Assembly: GCF_000208745.1 (NCBI RefSeq)
Contig: NC_030852.1
Coordinates: 35,106,167 to 35,170,166 of the forward strand
Length of the DNA: 64,000 nucleotides
Direction of reading: 5' to 3'
Source of the DNA: Theobroma cacao
Taxonomy: Eukaryota > Streptophyta > Magnoliopsida > Malvales > Malvaceae
A program made the translations under genes and the position numbers. Numbering within the stretch: position 1 is the first letter of the stretch; each line of letters opens with the position of its first letter. Positions 10,541 through 22,584 of this stretch are shown here, one piece after another. The notes beneath the pieces are model-generated. The model was given only the letters and a program-made list of their open reading frames with translations. It ran no database searches and was not told the DNA's origin.

Positions 10541-11354
10541 AAAAAGGGCCAGGAGAAAATGGTCATCAAAAGGAACCTGGGGAGGTTTTAATTACCAAAA
10601 CTAAAAACAGTCAAAAAAGCACGAAACTCGAGTTTTGAGGTTAGTGGACACTGAATGATGATTTCAGCGTCTGCTGCTGTCTTGGGTCCCACCAATGTTA
10701 AGAACCCCCTCCAATTTTCTTCCTCGCCAGTACGACTATTTCTCCTTCTTACCACTCCGTTTTCTGTTTTCACCAAAATCTGGGACAACTAAATTCACCG
10801 GTGAGGATCCCAACCTCTGCACTCTGCAAGGCTGCGACTAAATCAGTTTAAAACGACGACGTTCTCTTTCTCAACTGGAGTCTCACTTGAAAGAACAAAA
10901 AGAACAGGAGAACGAAAAACCAGCCGCATTTAGCGCTGCTTTCCAGCTCATTATTCACTGACCTTTGCTTCGTTGTTGGACCAAACCCCCAAAAAAATAA
11001 TCTCCGGTTTCAGCCTCATGATTACAACCAACAAGCAATGAAGCATCATCCTTTACTTGCTCTTCAATTATTCACTCAACAGAAAAAGTTTTACACTACA
11101 CTAAGCTTCTTTGCTTAACACTTAAAACTTACTTCATAATTGACGAATTAAGCTCAAAACTTTGTTCTTTATACTAAACGAGCTTACTTGCAACAAAAGG
11201 GGGAAAAAATTCTATTTTTACAGTTTTTTCAACAAATTGGGTATAAAAAATTTAATACCCAAATCACCAAATCCTTCAAAACTGAAAATTTTTAGTAAGA
11301 AATAGCTAAAAATCTAAAATTACAAGAATAAAACGTAGAAAAATGGAAAAAAAA
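10541..11354. other. Intergenic, likely 3' flank of the NHL gene
   Basis: No gene is supported. A 66-codon minus-strand ORF (10588-10788) has no recognisable family features. The part nearest 11354 is probably the NHL 3'UTR. Confidence 0.5.
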
Positions 11355-11993
11355 TTAGCAGTGAAACCCTAACACAGATCCATCACTCACAGAAATGGTG
11401 ACTCTACACCCAGATTTAGCATCCACGTGATGGGTGAAGAAATGCAGAACCCGAACCCGACCCGCCATCTCCATCCGAGACTCAATCTCCATCGTGGGCC
11501 CAACTCGATACCCATTATTGCTCCCGCCAAACCCACCAACCAGCCCAATGGGTCCCGTCGTCGTAGTGGGAGTGGGAATTGTCATCGTTGCCGCCGACGC
11601 CTCATTTGGTGCCGCGAAGGGAAATGACTGAACGGCGAAAGTGACAGCCATGTACTGGGTCCGACCCGCCTCGATCTTACCAGCGGGTATGAACATGAAC
11701 CCGACTTGAGAACCCGAGTAGAGGAGCTGGATAGTGCTGTCGTAGTGGGAGAAAGCGGCTCGGTTAGGGTTTTTAACGGTGACGTATTGGGAAAAAGTGA
11801 AGCTAACGGAGTTGTTACCGATGGAGAACGACGGAAGCTGGACGGCGTTAACGGAGATCTTCGGGTCTGTAGGTTTAAAAACGGTGAAGTAAACAATGAG
11901 CACTATTATCACAACGAAGATCAAGAAAATTGTTGCTACAATACATGAAGCTAGATTTGTACGGCCAGATGGCGGCCTTTGGGGCTTCACCAT
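11355..11993 (-). CDS. NDR1/HIN1-like (LEA-14 domain) membrane protein
   Basis: Single exon, 212 aa from the ATG at 11993 (MVKPQRPPSGRTNLASC). An in-frame ATG at 12038 would add 15 mostly Lys/Glu residues, but the internal start fits the family better. A strong membrane segment spans about residues 15-37, followed by KPTDPKISV and an extracytosolic beta-sandwich-like domain with YVTVKNPNRAAFSHYDS, the Asn-Pro-Asn signature of NHL proteins. The C-terminal region has a Thr/Pro/Gly-rich stretch and ends in SVSDGSVLGFHC. Family members are plasma-membrane or secretory-pathway proteins linked to defence and abiotic stress; the role here is inferred from the family only. A TTAAATA sequence at 12159-12165 is a weak TATA candidate for an approximately 150-base leader. 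Confidence 0.85.
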   Translation of the reverse strand: MVKPQRPPSGRTNLASCIVATIFLIFVVIIVLIVYFTVFKPTDPKISVNAVQLPSFSIGNNSVSFTFSQYVTVKNPNRAAFSHYDSTIQLLYSGSQVGFMFIPAGKIEAGRTQYMAVTFAVQSFPFAAPNEASAATMTIPTPTTTTGPIGLVGGFGGSNNGYRVGPTMEIESRMEMAGRVRVLHFFTHHVDAKSGCRVTISVSDGSVLGFHC

Positions 11994-14267
11994 GATTTCT
12001 TCTTCTCTTTTCTTCTTCTTTTGGGTGGGTTTTGGCAATAAATGTATTTATTTTGGTTTAACTGTTTTCTTGGTGTGATCTCAAGAGAAAATGGAAAAGG
12101 ATGAAAAGACAAAATGGATTGCTGGAGATAAGGGGTGTTTGGGTGTGGGGAAACAGTGTATTTAAGGAGAAGGGAAAGTGGTGTAAGTGGTGTGGAAGTG
12201 AAGACTTTCAACAGTTTTTTCCTTTTAATTTCATTTTTGGGCTGTTTTCGTTTTGGGGTTTTGTCTTTTATTGAGGAGATGTAGTTGTTGTTGGATGTTG
12301 TCAAGCTTAGACTTTTGGGTCTGTGATGTTTTGGGAAGAATCAAAGATCAACCGAAAGAAAAGTGGATAATTAAGAACAATAAAAGAAGAAAAAGAAAAA
12401 GGGCATAAGTAGAGGAGGAGGAGGAGAAGGAGAAGGAGAAAATGTGGGGTCTGTGAGTTTTAAGAGGTGGAGAATGGTTTTGTGAGGTAAGAACGGATAA
12501 GCAGATGAGGCCATGAGGCTGGCAATTTTTTTACAACTTCTTGTTTGCTGAGGAAAGCCTCATTGCAGGCTCTTTCTCTTTTTTGACTATGGGGTTACTG
12601 CAGACTTAGATCTCACCTTTTCTTTGCCTTGTCTTCTGCATTTTGGGAGGTTTGATTTCTTGGGTTATTTCAGCCATTGCTAATGCTTGCTATGATGATG
12701 ATTTTGTAAATAACAATAGGATGATCAGATTGGAAAAAGGAAAAAAACAGAAGGGTGAAAGTTAGAAAAGTTAAAAGCTTACTAGCGTCTTCTATGCTTT
12801 ACACAGCGGTCAAAAGAAAATCTTTAGGTAAGAGATCTCGTTTCCTTTCCACATGCTCACACTGGTATTATTTGTCAACAAGCAAAACTAGATTTTCCCC
12901 CAAGATGGTGTGAAAAAAAAAATGGCGGGAAAAGTGGGGAAACTGAAGTAGCCCCGCTTTGTTAGGGAACAAATCAGTACCCTGACAGTGAAAAAAGAGT
13001 TTCATGGCAGTGGCGGGTAGATGATGGGGAAATTGCCAAACTTGCAATAATTGAGATGCCAACTGAGCCAGGATGCTCCAATATCTTAGCCAAGATGATG
13101 ATGGATGGAGTCATGGAGAGTGGCTTCTGGCTGCAGCCACTTAGTGCCACCAGACCACCAGCTTGGGTCTTTCACCAGGGAAATGATGAACTTTCTACCT
13201 GCAGTAACAGTAACAGATGATCATCATACGCATTTTCTTTTGTTTTTTTTTTATTAAAAGAATGCCTCATGAGTCAAGCGTAAGCATTTGGACGTGCCTG
13301 GACTTTCTTTCATTTAATAACCACTATCCCATAAAGGCGCTCCCATGCTAGGATTTGTGGCTTTATGGCTATGGACCAGAATGCCAGCGCCACCCCTTGC
13401 CTGGCCTTGCATTGGCTATATATATTATTACATTCTCATTCAATCTAAATTTGCCTAAGACGCTATGTAATAATGTAAGCCAAATTTGTTTCCTTTTAGC
13501 CAGGCAAGGTAGCAGAGAGTGACTCATTAGTGGATTGCTGATTGCCGCCAGCTTCTCTCTTTAATTTGTCAAGTTCAAAAGAAGTTGAAGGTTTCTAAGC
13601 TGATTGCTGCATGTTTAGGCAGCCGAGTGGGAAGTCTGCCATGTCTCCTTCTGATTTAAGGCTTTTGCAGGCCAGCTTCGTTGTCTCTCAGAATAGGCTC
13701 AGTCATTAGACAATGGACGAAGCTGATCTTGCCCATTAGTAGTTACGTTTCAGAACCCTCGGCAGGAATTCCACAAAATACCAGGCCCAAATCCAGGTCT
13801 TAATAAAAGAATGTAACAAAAAATTTTAAGTTGGTTTAGAATATTTGCAGAATACAAAACAGTCTTAACATTTTGTATTTCATTTGCTTCCAGCTTCCCC
13901 CTGAAAGATACTGAACGTTCGGGTTACCTTAGTTGGTCATAACAATAAGTGTTACACACCTCCCAAATCTAAATTTTCAGATTAAAACAGCTATATACAA
14001 GGTTTATTAGCTCTTTTTGAGCTAGAATCCTGCGATCTATGTAAAATCTTAGCAGAGTACATATTATTCATTATCTTTGACTCTGTTCAATATACTGATA
14101 CACGATCAAGTAACAACTTGGACAGAGTAAAAGAAGGAAAAAACGAAAGCTTCCGGCTCATATAAAAGAAGATAAGCCATCTACATTCGCATAGTCTGCA
14201 GTCCATACAAAAATGGACTCATCATTCAGTGAATACGTACAAATATGTACCATGAACCGGGGTTGTG
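11994..14267. other. NHL promoter region and intergenic DNA
   Basis: This holds the NHL leader and promoter (to about 12.7 kb) and then the PI4K 3' flank. A purine-rich run (GAGGAGGAGGAGGAG, GAAGGAGAAGG) lies at about 12412-12440. No gene or structured RNA is recognised. Confidence 0.5.
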
Positions 14268-16670
14268 TTAATTTGTGAGCTTGTCAAGCCAAGAGTCCAT
14301 GACTTGAGAGACAGTTTCAATAAATGCTGCTTCACTCATGCCTGGAAGTAAGGAATCCTGAGCTTCACGAACAATCTGCTCAATCACAGATTCCTTGTTC
14401 ACAGTTTCTCTGCACATGATGCTTCCAATGGCGAAGGGAGTGAGAGCTCTCTCAACCCCTTTTTTCAAAAGCATGGTAGAGATACGAAGTGTGCGAGCAC
14501 ACTCAACAGGAACATCCCACCCATAAAATTTCAGAAGTGCAATATCTTGTTCCGCATCAAGTGACTTTATATAGTCAATGGTGTCTGGAGAGTAAGGCTG
14601 TCGTGATTGTGACCAGTAAAGCCAATCAAATGTGCAATCCTCAAACTGTAAAAAAAGAGCAAAAAGAAAGTAGTTCAGAAAGTGAAATGATCTGTTTCTC
14701 CTTCTGCTAAAATGGTGGTATGTCGATCCATAAAAGTTTGGTTGTGTTAGAAAAGAAACAAAATCTGCATGTGATGATGAAATACAGTAATTGCCCCCAA
14801 AAAGTGGGGATGAGCATTAGTTGATCAAGAGATAGATATACTAACTGCACCCTTAAGAGTTAAGTGCATAGACATTAAAGCAGAATCCATAGAAAATGTT
14901 TACACAAGAACTAAACTGTGACACATCTGAGCATTAATTTTTGCTTTTTTCCCCAATAAGTGAATAAGTGAGGATCCAAATATAATTTCCACAATTTTCT
15001 AAAGGATTCACACTTATAAATACACACTTATAATATTACACCATATTGATCTTATCTGATATCAAAGAAACAGGTTTAATCAGAAACAATATTGCACGAA
15101 AGAAATGACATGGATATTGATGCTAACTAATTGAACTTCGAGTCATGTGCCACCTGTTGATATTAACTTCGAATGAAAGAAATTACTAGATGCTAACTGA
15201 TTTAATTTCAAGTCATAATTCCCATATACGATTGGAGTGCAAAAACTTGAAAAAACATATAACTTTTAAAAACCAAACATCGCATTATTAGAATGATAAA
15301 ACCACACTTACATTCTCAGGCAGGCAATAGCCATGATCAATTGGAATAAGCATGGTCTGGCCACCCTCCCTTTTGCCAATCAGAATATTCCCAGCATGTC
15401 TATCAGCATTTGCCATTCTTATATCGAACACACTGATCTTGTGCACTTCTTCCACAGGGAAACCCCCAGGACCCATGTCCTCACAACTCCCAGAGTTCTT
15501 CATAAACATCTGTAACGACCCAACCTTAACATCCTCAGGTGCACATTCGTACCCCTTCGGATGGTTAAATCCTTTGTGCAAGCACTGAACCATGCAGGTA
15601 GGGGGTACACCGGCAAACCCCATCATCTCACCTGACAAAGATCGAGGTCCACTCTTTGGATGATCCAATATATAAGCAGCCACTTCTCTCACTGCTCCCT
15701 CTCCAACCCTTGTACCCTTTTTCAACCCTTCACCATTCGTTGATACAGGTAACCCCTGTGGGTTGTTCACAGCCATTGGCTCCTCATCAATTGGCTTAAA
15801 AATGGAAACATGATGAAGCCCCAATTTATCTTGCATAAAATAAGTCCCTCCAGTCCCTTCAGATGATCTAATTGGCTGATTCCCAATCTCCAAACCATCA
15901 AACGTCGAATGTATCATGTCCCACATAAAAGAAGGCAATTTCACCTTAGGATTAACAGTAACCGGTTTCAACCAGAAATCTCTAACAATTGGCTCCTTTG
16001 TCACAATCTGAAGTCCCTCGGATTGGTTTTTCTCTCCTCCTACACTCCCTCTCCGCTCATCTATATCACTCTCAGCAACAACCGAGAGTTCCAAGTCTTT
16101 CTCAACAGGCTTAGCTCGAACTTTGGCTGATTTCTGAACCAACAAATGGATCACAGCATCGTTATCTTTACATAAATCATCAATAAGCCTTTGGTCATCA
16201 ACTCTTTCCCCGTTACAAAATATTTCTTGTTCATCAACATCTACAAAACCCTTCCCTTTTCTTGCTATCCTTTGTTTCAAATACCCAACATTTCTATACC
16301 TATCAACATGTAATTCAAATTCTTTCCCACAAGTAGTCCGTACAGTGATAAGCAAAAGATCGGAAAGCTTTAAAACTAAATGCAAAACATTCCCACCTTT
16401 CACGCCGTAGTCTTTAACAAGCGAATCGTTACGAGCCAATTCTCTGCCTCCGAAAACAAGCTTCTGTTTCTTCACTACAAAGCCTTTGCATGTCTGGATC
16501 CGAAGCTTAACGGAGGCAATCGAGTCCGACTCCAAAACTCGCATTGGAATCACCGAACCGGCAACCGAAAGGTAAACCAAGATCGACTCACTCGGCTGGT
16601 TATTGCAATAACCAGGGGAGCGAATCGCTTCTTGACGAACAGGACTCAAAGCAACATCGGCAACAGACAT
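14268..16670 (-). CDS. PI4KG: Phosphatidylinositol 4-kinase gamma-type (ubiquitin-like domain kinase)
   Basis: Two exons, 16670-15312 and 14645-14268, joined by a 666-base intron (donor GAGAAT|GTAAGT, acceptor TTTTACAG|TTTGAG), give 578 aa. Two N-terminal ubiquitin-like repeats lie at about residues 30-102 and 107-180. A PI3/4-kinase domain follows from about 260, with GTGGTYFM, the catalytic-loop region FDIRMANADRHAGNILI and the metal-binding region IPIDHGYCLPEN. The C-terminus (WLDKLTN) is encoded by exon 2. This is the plant UbDK-gamma architecture; some characterised members act as Ser/Thr protein kinases on proteasome-linked partners instead of as lipid kinases. The start at MSVADVALSPV matches the family; an in-frame upstream ATG lies at 16706. 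Confidence 0.92.
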
Positions 16671-16827
16671 TTCTGCAAATATTGCTCTTCTTTTAATTTT
16701 TTGCAAACAATTAGGAAAATAAGGCTATTTTTTGTTGCCTAATTCTAAAACATGCATGAGAAAAAGGGGGGGACGAAATTGAAACGAGATGAATAATTTT
16801 TCTATCTCTCAATCTCTGCAATGGCAG

Positions 16828-17010
16828 TCACAGAGACTGGGGCATAGCTGCAAATTTTTTTTTGTTTTGTTGCAAAAAGGTAATTAAATCGCAAACTTGG
16901 TTACGAGAGACAGTGGATTCTTTACCAGACGAAAAGAATCGAGAGCGAATGTTCAAAACTGAAAGCTTTTTAAATGGACAAAAACAAAATCTGTGGAGGT
17001 GGCGATCCAC
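16828..17010 (-). other. Upstream ORF in the PI4K leader
   Basis: A 60-codon ORF beginning at an ATG at 17010 lies between the TATA candidate (17193-17200) and the PI4K start. If this region is in the mature leader it could reduce translation; if a leader intron removes it, it has no effect. Its peptide has no recognised features. Confidence 0.3.
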
Positions 17011-17192
17011 CTACCCGATTAATTAACACGACTCGTCATTTTTTTTCCCGATATTGGTGCTTTTTCCGTTTCTAGTTGCGCGATCTTTTCGCCGATTTTC
17101 TCTGCTCCGATACAAAAAAGGAAGTCGTCGACGATAAGAGAGAGAAGAAGAAAGAAAGAGAGTGGAGGAGGAACGGTAATGTAGCCGTTGGC

Positions 17193-17200
17193 TTTATATA
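17193..17200 (-). promoter_or_regulatory. TATA box candidate for the PI4K gene
   Basis: On the minus strand the sequence reads TATATAAA. It is followed at suitable distance by a CT-rich stretch (the reverse of 17136-17164), a common plant transcription-start context. The implied leader is about 490-500 bases. Confidence 0.5.
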
Positions 17201-17219
17201 AGCTTTGACCCAACGACTA

Positions 17220-18852
17220 TAACGGGGCCGTGTTTTAAATTATAAACCCGCGCCGTTAGACTGTCAGTAACGGTCGTTTGAGCAAGTTCAGAGCAGGAGC
17301 GGAGGTGCTGAGTTTACCGAAATGCCATTGAGAATTTGCGTAACTTACTCAGGCAAGTTCGTGGAATGGGCTTGGATAATTAAATTATGAGTGGGTGGAA
17401 ATTAATGCCGATAAATTAGCAAAGAATTAGTTGGCAATTTGATGGGTCTAATTATGATTAAAGGGGGATTACTCGATTTCGACACGACATCTTTTCCCCT
17501 TAAACCGAAGTCTTCATAATTAGGTTAAGAAAGTGATGTTATTGCAATAAGTAATACTTAGTAATTTACCTCATAGTGAAATTCTTTAACAGTCAGATAA
17601 TCCAAATGTAATTTTCATTCCAAATGGAGACAAAACGCGTTGGATGCCCTATGATTCCGCAATTAAGTTATCTTTTTTAGTGATTTCTTATCTCTCAAGT
17701 AAAAAGAAGCCACATGAAAAGTTTTTTAAGATGTCATCCACTAAAACTATTAATATTAACAATTTTTTAAACTATTTAAATTTTTCTGAAATGGATTATT
17801 AAACATTTTGTGCATAATTTATATGTTTTATGTACCAGATTACAATTAAAAAAAGAATGACATATATATATATATACTTTATGTAAAATTTTTTATTTTA
17901 AAAAAAATTCAGATAATTTCATTTTATTTTTAAAAAATGACTCAAAATTTTGAGTGATTGAAAAATGAAGGGCAATTCAGTCATCCGAAGAGCAATCATG
18001 TGGCTTTCTAGAAATGGCCAACGTCCTGGTATTGAGTTGTTAACGTCCCCAAAACTAACGGAAAATTGCCGTGGAAGTTGGAACATGGACCGGAAAGTGG
18101 AGATTGCACATGACCTCTGTACACTTGGTTGTAAGCTTAACGTTTCCTCTGAAACATCTCGCATTTTCTGTTTTTTTTTTTCTTGCTTAGAGTTGATGAA
18201 TTTGCCTAAAGAGTATCTATTGTGTAAATACAAGTTCAAAGTGGCTAATGCATAGATGTAGTTTCAAGTGCATGCATTATGTATTTAGCTTGAAGTTGTT
18301 TCATATATAAAAAAAAAAAACAGAAAACTTAATAATTAATCAAAGTATTGCTCCTAATAGGCAAATATTCGTACATTCACCTGTTAATTGCGTCAATTAA
18401 GTTGCTTTTATGGCATGGATTGATTTAAAGCTAATCTATGTACAAAGGTAGTTTCTAGTAAAAATGTCTAGTTTCCATTAAGACTTGGGATTAATGTATA
18501 TACGCCATTACTCTCAAATTCGTATTTATGACTCATATATATTTTGGATAAATTTCACCTACCCTTTTTTTGTGTTGCAATTTTTCTCACTTGATTTGTA
18601 TTTATTTTTCAATTAGGACCTTGCGGATTACTTTTATTCTCACAATGAGTTAGACTATTAATTTTGTCCAATAAAATTACAAAATTACTTTTAAATATAA
18701 ACAAATGAAATCAAAATGCCTTTAATTATCCAATAAGTATTAATTGAAAAACAAATAGTCATAAAGTGCTAATTGAAAAAAAATCACAAAAAATCATGTG
18801 AGAAAAGTTTAAATAAAAAAATATAGATAAAATATTCGCATAGAATTTTTGT
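17220..18852. other. AT-rich intergenic DNA
   Basis: No gene is recognised. A 96-codon plus ORF at 17965-18255 has no family features. A short TA run lies at about 17860-17873. Confidence 0.45.
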
Positions 18853-20055
18853 TGGCTAAATGCTTAAATTAGAACTAAGTGTTTGGACATTTTTTCAATC
18901 AAGGGCTAAAAGTTTCAATTCTAATAATTAATGGTCAAATATTTTCATTCTTTATAATTAAAGACTAAGTTGACAAATGGATGAAACATGTATTACACAC
19001 GATAAAAAATTACATGAGCTAATGACATGGCATGTTGAAAAATATTTTTTTTAAGTAAATTTTATTACCCACACAATAGTATGCCAATATTAGTCTCGAG
19101 CTGAAATTGCTAGAGACTCTTATTGGCATGAAGATCGATTTTACAAAAGAAAAACCATACAAATAGGAAAAGGAACAGCTGTTTAAGGAAGGCAATCATC
19201 CCTCATCAAACAACAACCAACACAAGAGACTCTTGATCCTGCCTAAACACAAAAACTTGACAGTAGGAACAGACCTTGAAGGTTCTTGTTAGGGGGTTAA
19301 AGGTTTGAGGGTGTATAATGGGAAAGGGGATCTCTTTTTCTCTAGGCAAAGAGAACCTTGATTTTTGTTGAGGCAACTTTTTATTGATTCGTAGAATTTG
19401 ATCGTTGTGTGCTTTTCGTGTCCCTTTTTTCTTGAACGTTGTTTTAATTCTCTTTATTTTTTATGAAAAAAATATTCTTAACATCATGCTAAAAAATATA
19501 GTATTATATGTCATATTGAAAATTTATTTGTTATAGTTATGTTGAAAAATATAATTATCACATGTCATGTTAAAATTTTAGTTATTACACATCATGTTAA
19601 AAAATGTAATTATTACATGTCATGTTGAAGATTTAATTATTTTACGTTATGTTGAAAATTTAGTTGTTATACGTCATATTGAAAAATATAATGTTACATG
19701 CAAGGTTGAAAAGTTAGTTATTACATGTCATTTTAAAAAATGTAGTTATTACACATCATGTTAAATAGTTGGTTATTACACATCATATTTCAAAAATTTA
19801 ATTGTTTCATATCATGATGAAAATATTGTTACACGTCATGTCATAATTTAAATAGTTTTAACTTGATAGAAAAATTTTTTGACAAAACTTTTTGTATCTT
19901 GCACGACAAGTCATGATACACGTAAAATACCTATCACCCTAATCCTTAATTTTAAAATATCAAAAACTTTTAATTCTTAATTGTTACAATTAAAACATTT
20001 AACTCTAAATTAATAAAAATTTAAAAATTTTGATCTCAATTTGAGTATTTAGTCA
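18853..20055. mobile_element. Candidate 1.2-kb inverted-repeat element
   Basis: The left end reads TTGGCTAAATGCTTAAATTA and the right end in reverse complement reads TGACTAAATACTCAAATTGA, so the ends form an imperfect inverted repeat. The outer arms (about 18853-19045 and 19850-20055) share degenerate phrases such as TTAATTCTTAA and CTAAAAGTTT. The centre holds an unrelated piece (19080-19440) and the tandem array at 19481-19849. No transposase is seen. Boundaries and class are uncertain. Confidence 0.42.
19481..19849. repeat. 27-28-bp degenerate tandem repeat array
   Basis: About 14 head-to-tail units of an approximate consensus ATGTCATGTTGAAAAATTTA plus about 7 bases (GTTATTA-like). Unit length stays at 27-28 while the sequence drifts. 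Examples start at 19555 (CACATGTCATGTTAAAATTT), 19586 (ACACATCATGTTAAAAAATG) and 19735. The units are contiguous, without the unique spacers of a CRISPR array. Confidence 0.75.
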
Positions 20056-22584
20056 ATTTTTATCTGTTTGTACTAAGTACAAACCACACGTGTATGGCTG
20101 TTAAAAGCTGAGAATAAAGTTTATCCTCTAATCTTAAGAATGAACATAAAATAATAGTAATTAATTAATAAAAGTATATATATTTTTTGTTTACCATCCC
20201 TACTAAGGTTCACATCCCTATCAATCTCTCCTTTGTTTGTGTGCTTGAGGAAGCTTTAGGTGCAAGGTCCAGGTTCATCGCCGTCGCACTCGAAAAAGTG
20301 TCCCAATTTCTTCTTACGAATCTGTAAAAGTACTCAGTCACTTTGTCGTTTCTTGCATTATTCTGTCTCTAAGTAACACATCTTACAATAAAGACCACTC
20401 TCTCTCTCCCTCTCTCCCTTGATTTGCCCTATTTTCAGAACAATTTCAAATCACTTTCTAGAGCAACAGCCATGTTTCGTCCATTGCCAAACCCCCTTTG
20501 TCTTCCCATTCACAAGGGAATCAAGAAATCTTCTTTTATAATGAGAAATCCCTGTAGATTTTGATTATACATTACATTCTGACTGTTTAAAATTGATTAA
20601 AGTATGACGAAAGGAGCTTTAAACAATAAAAGCTAGAGCAGGCAGGGGGGCACAGGGGCAGCAAAATTTTAAATGGGGGAGTTGTTGAGTCTCTGCCATG
20701 AAGTTAATGATGTACCCACAAGCTGTGTTTTGCCTTGAGCTAGCAAAGCTGAGATGGTGGCAACAGGCAAGGAAGGTTCCCTCAAAAGAATCGTTTTAAG
20801 TACATGCACCGAAAGAGAGTTCCAATGTAATGAGATTTGGCTTTAAAGTTTTAAACCACACAAACGCACACAAAAAAAAAAAGAAAAAGAAAAGGCATTA
20901 GGCAGATTTAGCTGTCCATAACATAGAAAACTGCATTATGATTCATCATCATGAATTATTATGTAAAAAGGGGAAGTGGGCCTTCTCTCTTTAGTGGCTA
21001 CATTATTTGAGATGAATGATAAGATAAATTAAAAAGAAAGATTTTAATTTAAAGTTGATAGAAGGCAATACCACACAAGGAAAAGTTCTTTGAGCCCTTG
21101 AGGACTATTATTGTTCTTTGATGTAAGGTAGAAATCCCACAACCCATGTGTAGGTATCCAAAATATTGATCAAATTCTTGATTAAAAATAAAAGAGAAGA
21201 CAAGTGTATTCATTTTTTTTTCTAAATAATTATAATATTGAGTTAGCTAGTAGGTCAATATTTGCCATACCGACCCATTCCTTTGTGGGGTATGGAATAC
21301 GACGGGCCGTTATCAATTATGAATGACTATAAAATGGTTTGTCAAAGATTAACAAGTTAATTACCTAATACAATCTTCATTCTCCCTTTGTTTTCTTCAT
21401 ATAGCAATGCATTACGTGGCTTGCTCTTATGTCTCATTTCTATATTTAATTAAAATCATAATAACTTGATTAGTTGCTTTGCGATCAAACTTACTTTAAA
21501 CAAGCAAGATAGAGAAAATGATCTTATGTTTGATCTTAAGACATTACTTAAAGTTGAAAACTTATATTTAAAATGATCAAGAAGCACTTTAATTAGACAA
21601 ACGGTTCAATTAGTGTTAGGGTGGAATCCCCAAAATATCGTGTCCTGGTATTATTATTTTCCCCGGCTACTTCGATTTAAAAAACCTCAAAGCCACCGTC
21701 CAGATACAATTAAATTATGGATTTTCTTTTGGCTTCGTGGAACAAACAGCGATACTCTAAGACACGTGTCGATCGGAGAAAACATCAGATGACGGTCCCG
21801 TATAGCCGTTGCGACCGTTAAGGACGGCAAAGCTGTCGTACAAAGCTGGTGATTTGTGATTGGATGTGACACGCAAACTTTGCTTCTCTTTGATTTTCAA
21901 GTGTACGGTCTGCCAGGGTGACCGAAAATGAAATAAACAGTCAGAACACAATATAGATATTTAGGCTTTTTTTTTTAAATAATGCTCATTATTTTAATAT
22001 TTAAAAAAATTATATAAGTACTTATTTTTTTAATTATGTTGAAATTGAACACAATAAGAGAATAAAAATTTGTTTATATTTTTAAATAGTTTATTAATTT
22101 TTTCAAGTATTATACTTTTTAATATATATTTTTTTGAAATAGTAAAAGTAAAAGTAAGAATTGTCAAAATTTAAAGTGATTCCTGTTTTTTTTTTTTCTA
22201 TTTTAGCTATGCATCAAAATTCTGATTGAAAATTTAAAGCCGCAAACAAAGAAGGGGGGCTTGATGTTGGACCGAATTTAAAGCATTGGGGACAGAGTAA
22301 ACCCAAATGAATCTTAGTTCTTTGGATGTACATGGATTTGGACCATTGGTCCAAAGCATTTCACATCTGTGCCTGGGCTTCGACAGATCCTATGTAGGGC
22401 TGTATTCACCACATAAAAGTAAAAGAAGCAAGATACATCTTTGCAGGAAGGTTGGTTTGGTCTTTTCACACATTCAATTAACTTCTTTACCCGCCAATTC
22501 CCAACCAACTCCCTGGCTCTGTTTTTTCTCTCTTGAAACGACAAAGCCAGTCGAAATCTCTTTTCTCACTAGTGAAACCCAAAA
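20056..22584. other. Intergenic DNA upstream of the GDSL gene
   Basis: No gene is recognised. A CT microsatellite lies at about 20399-20420, and the 20.2-20.9 kb part is less AT-rich with no coding signal that I can support. The 3' end (about 22240-22584) is probably the GDSL promoter and leader. Confidence 0.45.
21761..21770. promoter_or_regulatory. Palindromic G-box/ABRE (GACACGTGTC)
   Basis: This is a perfect 10-base palindrome with a CACGTG core and ACGTGTC on both strands, a strong binding site for plant bZIP and bHLH factors. It lies about 0.8 kb upstream of the GDSL start. Function is inferred from the motif alone. Confidence 0.45.

Noticed and set aside
10588..10788. 66-codon minus ORF downstream of the NHL gene
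   Set aside because: Composition and context give no support for a gene.
12868..13062. 64-codon minus ORF
   Set aside because: No homology pattern, and surrounded by non-coding sequence.
17965..18255. 96-codon plus-strand ORF in the intergenic region
   Set aside because: No recognisable motif, no splice context, and an overlapping opposite-strand ORF of similar length; consistent with chance.
19481..19849. Regular repeats that could suggest a CRISPR array
   Set aside because: Units are contiguous with no unique spacers, degenerate, and in a plant nuclear genome; an ordinary tandem repeat.
20200..20960. Less AT-rich intergenic stretch as a microRNA precursor or non-coding RNA gene
   Set aside because: I compared it with familiar plant microRNA sequences and saw no match, and no long hairpin was apparent by eye.
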